Source of the DNA: an uncultured Prevotellaceae bacterium
GTDB taxonomy: Bacteria; Bacteroidota; Bacteroidia; Bacteroidales; Bacteroidaceae
DNA length: 64,000 bases
Assembly: GCA_902786665.1 (NCBI GenBank)
Contig: CADADN010000010.1
Span: 1 to 64,000, forward strand
Direction: 5' to 3'
The notes under the pieces are model-generated. The model had not been told where the DNA came from and ran no database searches. It saw only the letters and a program-made list of their open reading frames with translations. Below, one piece after another: positions 24,101 to 30,984 of the stretch; positions within the stretch are counted from its first letter, which is position 1, and every line of letters begins with the position of its first letter. Position numbers and translations under genes: made by a program.

Positions 24101-25420
24101 ATGTTAGGTGCTGTAATAGGAGATATCATAGGTAGCCCATATGAGTGGAGGAACGTTAAGTCGAAAGACTTCCCGCTCTCATCATCACGAACCCGCTTCA
24201 CCGACGATACGGTGATGACATTGGCGGTATGCAGATGGTTGTTGGAAGATCCGGAACACACCTTGGACCACTTGGTATATTGCATGCAGAAAGTGGGTCG
24301 AAGACACATCAGGGTTGGATACGGTGGCAATTTCATCCGCTGGCTCATGGCCGACCATCCGAAACCATATAATAGTTGGGGAAACGGGTCGGCTATGAGG
24401 GTCAGCCCCGTAGGCTTGTATGCCGACACCGTGGAAGAAACACGACGCCTGGCGCGTCTCACAGCAGAGGTGAGCCACAACAGTCCCGAAGGCATCAAAG
24501 GTGCCATGGCTGTGGCGGAATGCGTGTTCTTGAACAGAGACCGGCTCGGTGGAACGTGCAGCCTGTCGGAAATCAAGGATGTCATCAGGGAAAGGGTGAC
24601 ACGAGAGTATGGCTACGACCTTTCACGCACGCTGGACGAGATACGTCCCAACTATGCCTTCGACGTCAGTTGCCAAGGCAGCGTGCCCGAGGCCATCATC
24701 GCTTTCCTCGAAAGCGAGTCGCTGGAGGACTGTGCCAGGAATGCCATCTCCATCGGAGGCGACTCCGACACCATAGCGGCCATCGCCTGCTCCATCTACG
24801 CCGCCAACAAGGAATGCTGGGACGAACCGCTGATGAACCGTTTCAAGCACTACCTCTCAATCGACCTCGTCACCATCATGGAGGAGTTCGAAAAAATGGT
24901 GTTTCCCACCAGGCCCACCTTGCATAGTTTTAAGGTGGAAGAACGCATCTATGCCGGTGAATACCCGCGAGACAGGGAAGATGACAAGAGTGCAATAAAG
25001 ATGAAACAGTTCGCTCGCTTCGGCATCACCCACTTCATCGACTTGACGGAAGAAGGCGAGTTGTCTCCATACACAAGATGGATGACCGACAATATGTCAC
25101 ACCTCAGGTTTCCCATCAGGGATGTGTCCATACCGCAATCCACGGAAAAGGTCAAGGAACTGGTGACGACCATCAACAGAATTCTTGACGCCGACCCCCA
25201 CAACAAGGTGTACATCCATTGTTGGGGAGGCGTAGGCAGGACTGGCGTCATCGTGGGATGCCTATTGGCCGACAGGCAGGGATACGACTACCAACAGGCC
25301 TTGGAAACTATGAGGCAATTGTTCACAGACTGTCCCAAATCGGCCTACAGATGGATTCCGGAAACGGAGGAACAATGCGAATTCATTGAGAAATACGCCA
25401 ACAAGTTGAAAAAAACATAG
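24101..25420 (+). CDS. ADP-ribosylglycohydrolase fused to a tyrosine/dual-specificity phosphatase
   Basis: A 439-residue protein with two catalytic domains. Residues 1-270 are an ADP-ribosylglycohydrolase (ARH/DraG fold): GAVIGDIIGSPYEW, then FTDDTVMT with the metal aspartates, EVSHNSPEGIKGAMAV, and GGDSDTIAAIACSIYAA closing the metal site. All expected Mg2+ ligands are present. Residues 280-439 form a cysteine phosphatase: the P-loop VYIHCWGGVGRTGVI carries Cys-X5-Arg, preceded by acidic FPIRDVSIPQ. The protein should reverse ADP-ribosylation and also remove phosphate, perhaps from one ADP-ribose-linked substrate. It follows the WYL gene after 11 bp. The start at 24101 fits the domain edge. 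The stop TAG lies at the start of a CTATAGAGA repeat tract. Confidence 0.85.
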   Translation: MLGAVIGDIIGSPYEWRNVKSKDFPLSSSRTRFTDDTVMTLAVCRWLLEDPEHTLDHLVYCMQKVGRRHIRVGYGGNFIRWLMADHPKPYNSWGNGSAMRVSPVGLYADTVEETRRLARLTAEVSHNSPEGIKGAMAVAECVFLNRDRLGGTCSLSEIKDVIRERVTREYGYDLSRTLDEIRPNYAFDVSCQGSVPEAIIAFLESESLEDCARNAISIGGDSDTIAAIACSIYAANKECWDEPLMNRFKHYLSIDLVTIMEEFEKMVFPTRPTLHSFKVEERIYAGEYPRDREDDKSAIKMKQFARFGITHFIDLTEEGELSPYTRWMTDNMSHLRFPIRDVSIPQSTEKVKELVTTINRILDADPHNKVYIHCWGGVGRTGVIVGCLLADRQGYDYQQALETMRQLFTDCPKSAYRWIPETEEQCEFIEKYANKLKKT

Positions 25421-25507
25421 CGACTATAGAGTCCATTGCGACTATAGAGACTATAGAAACTATAGAGACTATAGAGTCTATAGCGACTATAGGAACTATA
25501 AAGTCTA
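25418..25507 (+). repeat. 9-bp tandem repeat (GACTATAGA family)
   Basis: About nine degenerate units of ACTATAGAG/ACTATAGCG fill the gap between the fusion gene and the tRNA nucleotidyltransferase gene. A short relative lies at 55873-55918. Confidence 0.75.
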
Positions 25508-25522
25508 TGGATAACCACAAAC

Positions 25523-26944
25523 ATGAAAATAGAATTATACATAAACATAAGAAAAAAGCTGAAAGAGTTGATCAAGGGCACGCCTTTCGAGGGGAAGGTG
25601 CTCTTCGTGGGCGGTTGCTGCCGAGACGAACTCATGGGGTTGGAGATCAAGGACATCGATATGGCCGTGAACCTGCCCTTGGGTGGAATACGTCTGGCGG
25701 AATGGCTTCAGAAAAACAAACACACCTCGAGGAAAATCGTCACATACCCCGCTTACCAGACAGCGATGTTCCACCTGAAGTACTTCCCCGAGGTGGAGCT
25801 GGAGGCTGTGCAGACACGGAAGGAGAAATACACCGATGCACATAGCCGCAACCCTGTCACGGCCTTCGGGAGCATCGAGGACGACTGCTTGCGTCGCGAC
25901 CTGACCATCAACTCACTTTACTACAACATCTCCACCGACGAGGTGGTGGACATCACCGGACATGGTGTCGACGACATCCGCGACCATGTCATCCGCACCC
26001 CCAACGACCCCGACCTTACCTATGACGACGACCCTTTGCGCATCCTCCGTTGCATCCGATTCGCAAGCCGCTATGGATGGGAAATCGAGAAAACGACTTT
26101 TGAAGGAATGGTGCGCAACGTGCATCGCTTGAACATCATCACTCGCGAACGCATCAAGGATGAGTTGGACAAGATGTTGACCTGCAAGCACCCTGTCATG
26201 GCGATGGAGCTGATGCGCCGAACAGGTGCCATGGCCTATGTCATGCCTGAGTTGGTGGAGACTTTCGACATGGGACAGAACGAATACCATTTCGGTACGG
26301 TGTGGGAGCACACGATGGCAGTCTTGGAGAAATTGGAGAGCGACAAGTTGGTCCTGAGAATGGCCGCCTTGCTCCATGACATCGGCAAGATTCGCGTACA
26401 GACGGAAGAAAATGGCAATGTGCATTTCTACGAGCACGAATTGGCTGGTGCCGACATGGTGAACGATATGCTCCGAAGGCTGAAGTACAGCAACGACTTC
26501 ATCCGGGAGGTGCAGTTCCTCGTGAAGCATCATATGAGGTGCAAGCAATGGGTCGACCAATGCCAGGAGATGAAGTCGAAGAAGCTTCGCAAACTCCAAT
26601 ATGCCTGTGGCACGGAGGAGCGTTTCCACGACCTCATGCTGCTGATTGATGCTGACAACAAAGCCCATGCCGAGGACAAGTGCATGCCAAATCAGGTGAA
26701 AGAAATCCTTCGACGAACGGAGGAGATGAAAGTAAAAGGTGCTGCCATGTTCGGCTACAAACTTCCTTTCGATGGCAAGGATGTCATGGAAATCAAAGGC
26801 ATCAAACCGGGGCTTCAGGTGAAGGAATGTCTCGACTACCTCCTGAAATTGGCTTTCAACAACCCTCTCATAGACAAGGAGGATATGAGAAAGCATCTGG
26901 TGGGTTACAGGTTCCTGAAAGTCTCTGGGAAAAAAGATGAATAA
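25523..26944 (+). CDS. cca: CCA-adding-type tRNA nucleotidyltransferase with HD domain
   Basis: A 473-residue enzyme. FVGGCCRDELMG at residues 28-39 and IKDIDMAV (DxD) form the catalytic head of class II nucleotidyltransferases. RRDLTINSL near residue 120 and DPLRILRCIRFASRYGWEIE complete the head and neck. A C-terminal HD domain has LLHDIGKIR near residue 285. It probably completes the CCA end of tRNA in the cytoplasm, although poly(A) polymerase activity cannot be excluded from sequence alone. It is preceded by a tandem repeat and followed by RNase Z, another tRNA 3'-end enzyme, which fits a tRNA maturation grouping. Confidence 0.9.
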   Translation: MKIELYINIRKKLKELIKGTPFEGKVLFVGGCCRDELMGLEIKDIDMAVNLPLGGIRLAEWLQKNKHTSRKIVTYPAYQTAMFHLKYFPEVELEAVQTRKEKYTDAHSRNPVTAFGSIEDDCLRRDLTINSLYYNISTDEVVDITGHGVDDIRDHVIRTPNDPDLTYDDDPLRILRCIRFASRYGWEIEKTTFEGMVRNVHRLNIITRERIKDELDKMLTCKHPVMAMELMRRTGAMAYVMPELVETFDMGQNEYHFGTVWEHTMAVLEKLESDKLVLRMAALLHDIGKIRVQTEENGNVHFYEHELAGADMVNDMLRRLKYSNDFIREVQFLVKHHMRCKQWVDQCQEMKSKKLRKLQYACGTEERFHDLMLLIDADNKAHAEDKCMPNQVKEILRRTEEMKVKGAAMFGYKLPFDGKDVMEIKGIKPGLQVKECLDYLLKLAFNNPLIDKEDMRKHLVGYRFLKVSGKKDE

Positions 26945-26982
26945 AAAAACTCATCTACGGAAAAAGACTGCACATCCGGGGC

Positions 26983-26990
26983 TATCTTTG
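26983..26990 (+). promoter_or_regulatory. -7 box of the RNase Z gene
   Basis: TATCTTTG followed by CA, about 42 bp before the ATG at 27032. Most of the -33 region would lie in the short gap after the nucleotidyltransferase stop. Confidence 0.5.
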
Positions 26991-27031
26991 CACATTTAAT
27001 GGCAAAATCATGAAAAAGAAAGGACAAAACA

Positions 27032-27952
27032 ATGGAAAAATTTGAGGTTTATATTTTAGGATGCGGTTCGGCGGTGCCGACAGGCAGACATATGACAACT
27101 GCGCAACTGGTCAACGTACACGAAAAGGTGTTCCTTGTGGATTGTGGCGAGGGTACACAGACTCAGATATGGAAATCCGGTTTGAAGGTGACCAATATGA
27201 ATCACATCTTCATCAGTCACGCCCACGGCGACCATTTCTTCGGCTTGGTGCCGCTCATATCCAGCCTTGGCCTGATGCTTGACCGAACGGCAGACCTGCA
27301 CTTATGGCTACCAGAAAATCTGAAGGAACCGCTTGAGAAGGACTTTGAGCAGTATTGCTACCTGCCATTCAAACTCATCATGCACCCGCTGGACACCACC
27401 AAGCAGACGGTGATCTACGAGGACAAGGAGATGACGGTGGAGACCATCCCGCTCAACCACCGCATTCCGTGTTGCGGATTCCTCTTCAGTGAGAAACCCA
27501 AGGCGCCCGTGTTGCTGCCAGAAAAGTGCAAGGAATACGGCATTCCACCAAAGGAGTTCGGCAAAATCAAGGCTGGGGCCGACTGGACGATGGAGGACGG
27601 CACCATTGTGCCCAACAGCGTGTTCACCGCTCCCAGCGACTTCGTGCCGAGAAAATATGCCTACTGCAGCGACACTGCATACTACCCTGAAATCATCCCG
27701 CAAATAGATGGTGCCAACCTTCTCTACCATGAGGCAACCTTCCTCTCGGAGGATGCACAGCAGGCCACCAACGCCGCACACTCCACTGCCGCACAGGCTG
27801 CAACCATCGCCAAAGACGCACATGTGGGAAAGCTGGCCATAGGGCACTATTCCATCCGATACGAAACAGATACGGAACTGCTGGCGGAGGCCCAATCCAT
27901 CTTCCCCGAAACACTTGCATGCCAAGAAGGGATGAACATAAACGTTAAATAA
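27032..27952 (+). CDS. rnz: Ribonuclease Z
   Basis: A 306-residue metallo-beta-lactamase-fold nuclease of the short RNase Z type. The N-terminus LGCGSAVPTGRHMTTAQLV and the metal motif FISHAHGDHFFGLVPL (residues 62-77) are diagnostic. A flexible-arm region follows, then YCSDTAYYPE and the later His in ATNAAHSTAAQAATIA complete the zinc site. It cleaves tRNA precursors at the 3' side of the discriminator base. A 12-codon overlapping frame (27010-27045) ends just past its ATG and may couple translation, though it may be chance. Confidence 0.92.
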   Translation: MEKFEVYILGCGSAVPTGRHMTTAQLVNVHEKVFLVDCGEGTQTQIWKSGLKVTNMNHIFISHAHGDHFFGLVPLISSLGLMLDRTADLHLWLPENLKEPLEKDFEQYCYLPFKLIMHPLDTTKQTVIYEDKEMTVETIPLNHRIPCCGFLFSEKPKAPVLLPEKCKEYGIPPKEFGKIKAGADWTMEDGTIVPNSVFTAPSDFVPRKYAYCSDTAYYPEIIPQIDGANLLYHEATFLSEDAQQATNAAHSTAAQAATIAKDAHVGKLAIGHYSIRYETDTELLAEAQSIFPETLACQEGMNINVK

Positions 27953-27984
27953 TTAATAATTAATAATTATGCCCTATAAGGCGC

Positions 27985-28042
27985 CAGGCATTCCAAGATC
28001 ACTAGGGCATCTAGGAAAACTAGGACATCTAGGAAAACTATA
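27985..28042 (+). repeat. Short tandem repeat, CATCTAGGAAAACTAGG type
   Basis: GGCATCTAGGAAAACTAG, GACATCTAGGAAAACTA and a partial copy lie 25-85 bp upstream of the HD protein gene. It is similar in flavour to the ATCTAGAAA tract at 43485-43575. An AATTAATAATT tract also follows the RNase Z stop (27950-27968). Confidence 0.55.
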
Positions 28043-28068
28043 ATCCCTATAACACCAAAAACAATATC

Positions 28069-28677
28069 ATGACAAAAGAAACATTTGAACAATGGTTGAA
28101 AGACCATAAGAAGGAGTTGGAAGAAATCAGGCAAGCGGCACACGAGTTGCACGCCAGTGTGAACCAGACCTATGATGGCGACAAGCCCTACGGTGTGCAC
28201 CTGGACATGGTGGCTGCCTCCGTCTTTGAATATGGCCATCTAGTTTGTGATGATGAGCGTGACCTGCTGCCTCTCTTCTTCGGCGCCTACTTCCATGACA
28301 GCATAGAAGACGCAAGACTGACATACAACGATGTGAAAAAAAACGCCAGCCAATGGATGGATGAAGAAAAGGCGCTGATGGCGGCCGAAATTGTCTATGC
28401 GCTGACAAATGACAAGGGAAGGACTCGGGCGGAACGAGCCGGTGAGCGTTATTACAAAGGAATTCGCGAGACCCCTTACGCCCCGTTTGTGAAACTTGCC
28501 GACCGACGCGCCAATTTCACCTATTCCTGTCGGAAGGATGGAAGTGCCAACGAACACATGAGGAAAGTGTATCAGCAAGAGTTGCCTCATTTTCTGGAAG
28601 CCATCAATCCTCATAGCAGCGACTTGCGTTTCGCGTTGCCCGAAGTGATGGTCAAGGAATTGAAGAATGAAGAATGA
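28069..28677 (+). CDS. HD domain phosphohydrolase-like protein
   Basis: A 202-residue cytoplasmic protein. The HD motif is in FFGAYFHDSIEDARLTYNDV (about residues 65-84), with an upstream histidine in YGVHLDMV and a later KLADRRANFTYS segment. HDSIEDA and KLADR are seen in RelA/SpoT-type HD domains and in small (p)ppGpp hydrolases, so nucleotide hydrolysis is plausible. There is no synthetase or TGS domain. The gene stands alone, with no clear -7 box in the repeat-bearing gap before it. The substrate is unproven. Confidence 0.7.
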   Translation: MTKETFEQWLKDHKKELEEIRQAAHELHASVNQTYDGDKPYGVHLDMVAASVFEYGHLVCDDERDLLPLFFGAYFHDSIEDARLTYNDVKKNASQWMDEEKALMAAEIVYALTNDKGRTRAERAGERYYKGIRETPYAPFVKLADRRANFTYSCRKDGSANEHMRKVYQQELPHFLEAINPHSSDLRFALPEVMVKELKNEE

Positions 28678-28718
28678 AATTTTTCTTGTGTTTCCTTTCT
28701 GAATTGAAAACTTTTGCC

Positions 28719-28726
28719 TATTTTTG
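28719..28726 (+). promoter_or_regulatory. -7 box of the M48 gene
   Basis: TATTTTTG, about 34 bp before the ATG at 28760. The -33 region is not recognisable. Confidence 0.45.
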
Positions 28727-28759
28727 TGGCATTATTACGAATACTAACCTAATCATATT

Positions 28760-30046
28760 ATGGCACGCAAGAAAAAGATTTCCGAATTATGGAATTGGCT
28801 GAAACAGCCTGTGGAAGACAATACAACAGTACGCAATATGAACGACCTCTCTCCTACCCTTGATTTGGAGAAAAGGTTGGGAGAACAGATTTACACCGCC
28901 CTTCAAGGTTCGGTGGTGGAGGAAGTGTTGCGCAAGACCAAGACATCCAGCAACGACGCCTACTGGCGCAGCAGCATGGAAGGCCACAGCCTCAAGGTGC
29001 AGAAAGACCTCCTCCCTGATTTCTACGACTTATGCCAGTCGGTGAAGAAGAAGTTGAATTTTAAAGAGAAAGTGGACTTCTACATCACCGGCGATTCTTC
29101 TGTCAACGCCTTCTCCCTTGCGGCGGAAGACGAGGGTGAGCCGCATATTGTCAACGTCAATTCCGCCTTGTTCGACTTGATGACTCAAGACGAGTTACGT
29201 TTCGTGATAGGTCACGAACTGGGTCATTTGATCAACAAGGATTCCGCCTTGGCACGTCTCATACTCTTTGTCTTCCCTCCCAACACGGCTGTACCGGTTT
29301 CTCTACAGTATAAGATACGCTTGCACGAGCAACTCGCGGAGTTGGTGGCCGACCGCTATGGCTTCATTGCGACGGAAAGTCTTGACGTATGCGTGACGGC
29401 ATTCTTCAAGTTGGCTTCGGGCTTGGACCTTGCCAAGATGAATGTAAGCATCGATGCCCTCATAGCAGACAACAACCGCAGATTGGACTATTTCTTGAAA
29501 GACAAGGGAACAAGCCGTTCGTCGCATCCAGTCAACCCCATCCGCGTGCAGGCGTTGAACCTGTTTGCCACTGCCAAGACAGAGAACGAACTTCAAAAGG
29601 GTATGACCGAACTCATCTCCATCTTGCTCAAGGTAGGCGACAGCGAGCTCGATGAGCACACGGCGCGTTTCGTTGCCTCAGCCGGGTTGATTGTGGCACA
29701 GACTGACGGCAAAATCGGTGAAGACGAGTTGAACCAAATCATTGAGGCACTGGCGGAATTCAAAATCTTTCCACGGCAGTTCCTGGACGAAATTGCAGAA
29801 GGCGATGTGGTCAAGACTTTCAACGAGTCCGTCCAGGCCATCATGAACATCAATCCTGGTATGCGGGAGGGGATGTTGGAATATATGATTCAAATCGTGT
29901 TGTCCGACAAACTCATCTCAAAGGAAGAGGTAAGCTTGCTCTATCAATTCGGCAACAACCTTGGTCTCAGCGATATGGAGGTGGCTACCGCCATTGCCGT
30001 TGCCATCCAGAAGAATTACATCCCAAGTCTGGAATCCATCTGCTAA
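28760..30046 (+). CDS. M48-type metallopeptidase with TerB-like C-terminal domain
   Basis: A 428-residue protein. Residues 95-280 contain the zinc protease motif FVIGHELGHLINKD (HExxH at about residue 152), with a later ELVADRYGF glutamate typical of M48 peptidases. No membrane helix is obvious, so unlike HtpX it is probably soluble. Residues 300-425 resemble a TerB (tellurite-resistance B) helical domain: ASAGLIVAQTDGKIGEDELN and IVLSDKLISKEEVSLLYQFG, with paired acidic loops that could bind metal. The joint architecture suggests stress-linked proteolysis, but no substrate is known. The stop is followed by a TTAAAGGGGAG tract. Confidence 0.8.
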   Translation: MARKKKISELWNWLKQPVEDNTTVRNMNDLSPTLDLEKRLGEQIYTALQGSVVEEVLRKTKTSSNDAYWRSSMEGHSLKVQKDLLPDFYDLCQSVKKKLNFKEKVDFYITGDSSVNAFSLAAEDEGEPHIVNVNSALFDLMTQDELRFVIGHELGHLINKDSALARLILFVFPPNTAVPVSLQYKIRLHEQLAELVADRYGFIATESLDVCVTAFFKLASGLDLAKMNVSIDALIADNNRRLDYFLKDKGTSRSSHPVNPIRVQALNLFATAKTENELQKGMTELISILLKVGDSELDEHTARFVASAGLIVAQTDGKIGEDELNQIIEALAEFKIFPRQFLDEIAEGDVVKTFNESVQAIMNINPGMREGMLEYMIQIVLSDKLISKEEVSLLYQFGNNLGLSDMEVATAIAVAIQKNYIPSLESIC

Positions 30047-30047
30047 G

Positions 30048-30123
30048 TTTAAGGGGAGTTAAAGGGGAGTTAAAGGGAAGTTAAAGAGGAGTTAAAGGGA
30101 AATTAAAGGGAAGTTAAAGAGGA
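30048..30123 (+). repeat. 11-12-bp tandem repeat (TTAAAGGGGAG family)
   Basis: Seven units of TTAAAGGGGAG, TTAAAGGGAAG and TTAAAGAGGAG fill the whole gap between the M48 stop and the next gene. The start codon of the next gene is GTG in a unit variant (GAGGAGTGAAAG). The reverse complement of the same unit, CTTTAACTCCCC, makes the array at 40.58-40.8 kb. Confidence 0.8.
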
Positions 30124-30813
30124 GTGAAAGAACTGAGCAATAGCGAAAGGGTATTGCTCGAGGGTGCGAATTGGAAAAAGTTGCGCTTCTATCAGAAGTC
30201 TGAGGCTCTCTACCAGATGACATTCGTGTTCTGCGAGCGTTTCCTACCGAAGCATGGCGACCGTACCGTAGACCAGATGGTGCAGGCGGCTCGCTCCGGA
30301 AAACAGAACATCATAGAAGGTTCGGAGGACGGAAAGACCTCTACCGAAATGGAATTGAAACTGCTCAATGTGGCTCGCTCTAGTATTCATGAGCTGAGGG
30401 AAGACTACAAAGACTACTTGCTCTCACGCAAGCTGTCACTTTGGGACAAGCAGCACTCCCGATACCAAGGCATGCACAGTTTCACCAAAGCCCACAACAA
30501 ACTCAGCGACTACGCCCCATTCTTCAACAAATGGAATGATGAGGAGATGGCCAACATCGGCTACACCATGTGCTGCCAGATAGACGTGATGATGAACGGT
30601 TACCTGGCAACGCTCCAAGACCGATTCCGCAAGGAAGGCGGTATGAAGGAGCGTATGCACAGGGTGCGCACTGGCTATCGCGAGGATCAAGACCGCAAGA
30701 TGAAGGAAATGGAGGCCACCATAAGGCGGCAGGAGCAGAGAATAAAGGAACTGGAGGAAGAACTAGGGAGACTGAGAGGAAGAGAGAGGATGAGAGAGGA
30801 TGAGAGAGGATGA
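30124..30813 (+). CDS. Four-helix-bundle suffix domain protein
   Basis: A 229-residue cytoplasmic, mostly helical protein. Residues 20-115 (FYQKSEALYQMTFVFCERFL and QNIIEGSEDGKTSTEMELKL) resemble the S23/IVP four-helix-bundle family encoded in 23S rRNA intervening sequences and in stand-alone genes. The C-terminal 60 residues are a charged coiled coil (RQEQRIKELEEELGRLRGRE). Translation seems to start at GTG 30124, which is inside the preceding repeat. It ends within another repeat: GAGAGGATGA supplies the TGA after GRERMREDERG. The role of stand-alone members is unknown; no rRNA lies nearby. Confidence 0.7.
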   Translation: MKELSNSERVLLEGANWKKLRFYQKSEALYQMTFVFCERFLPKHGDRTVDQMVQAARSGKQNIIEGSEDGKTSTEMELKLLNVARSSIHELREDYKDYLLSRKLSLWDKQHSRYQGMHSFTKAHNKLSDYAPFFNKWNDEEMANIGYTMCCQIDVMMNGYLATLQDRFRKEGGMKERMHRVRTGYREDQDRKMKEMEATIRRQEQRIKELEEELGRLRGRERMREDERG

Positions 30814-30876
30814 GAGAGGACAAAAGAGGATATCCTCTCCAGTCCTCTGAAATCCTCTGAAATCCTCTATCTTTCT
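30772..30876 (+). repeat. GAGAGGATGA tandem repeat with inverted half
   Basis: Units of GAGAGGATGA start in the last codons of the four-helix gene and run to about 30830. Then the complementary form (TCCTCTGAAA) is repeated three times to about 30870. The TGA stop is inside the first half. The two halves could pair weakly in RNA. Confidence 0.65.
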
Positions 30877-30888
30877 CTAAAAAAATGC

Positions 30889-30920
30889 TATCCCCTCCCC
30901 TTATTTCAAGGGAGGGGATA
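30889..30920 (-). terminator. Terminator of the GH3 gene
   Basis: TATCCCCTCCC and GGGAGGGGATA form a perfect 11-bp stem. On the minus strand the hairpin is followed by GCATTTTTT. It lies about 65 bp past the GH3 stop and between convergent genes. Confidence 0.75.
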
Positions 30921-30984
30921 TGCATACAGCCATTTTGCTCACTGGCCACTTTTTCAAGTGGGCTCAGTCATTTTTTTCATCTTT

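Noticed and set aside
24046..24585. Minus-strand frame over the ADP-ribosylglycohydrolase
   Set aside because: It has no domain, while the plus-strand frame carries all catalytic motifs.
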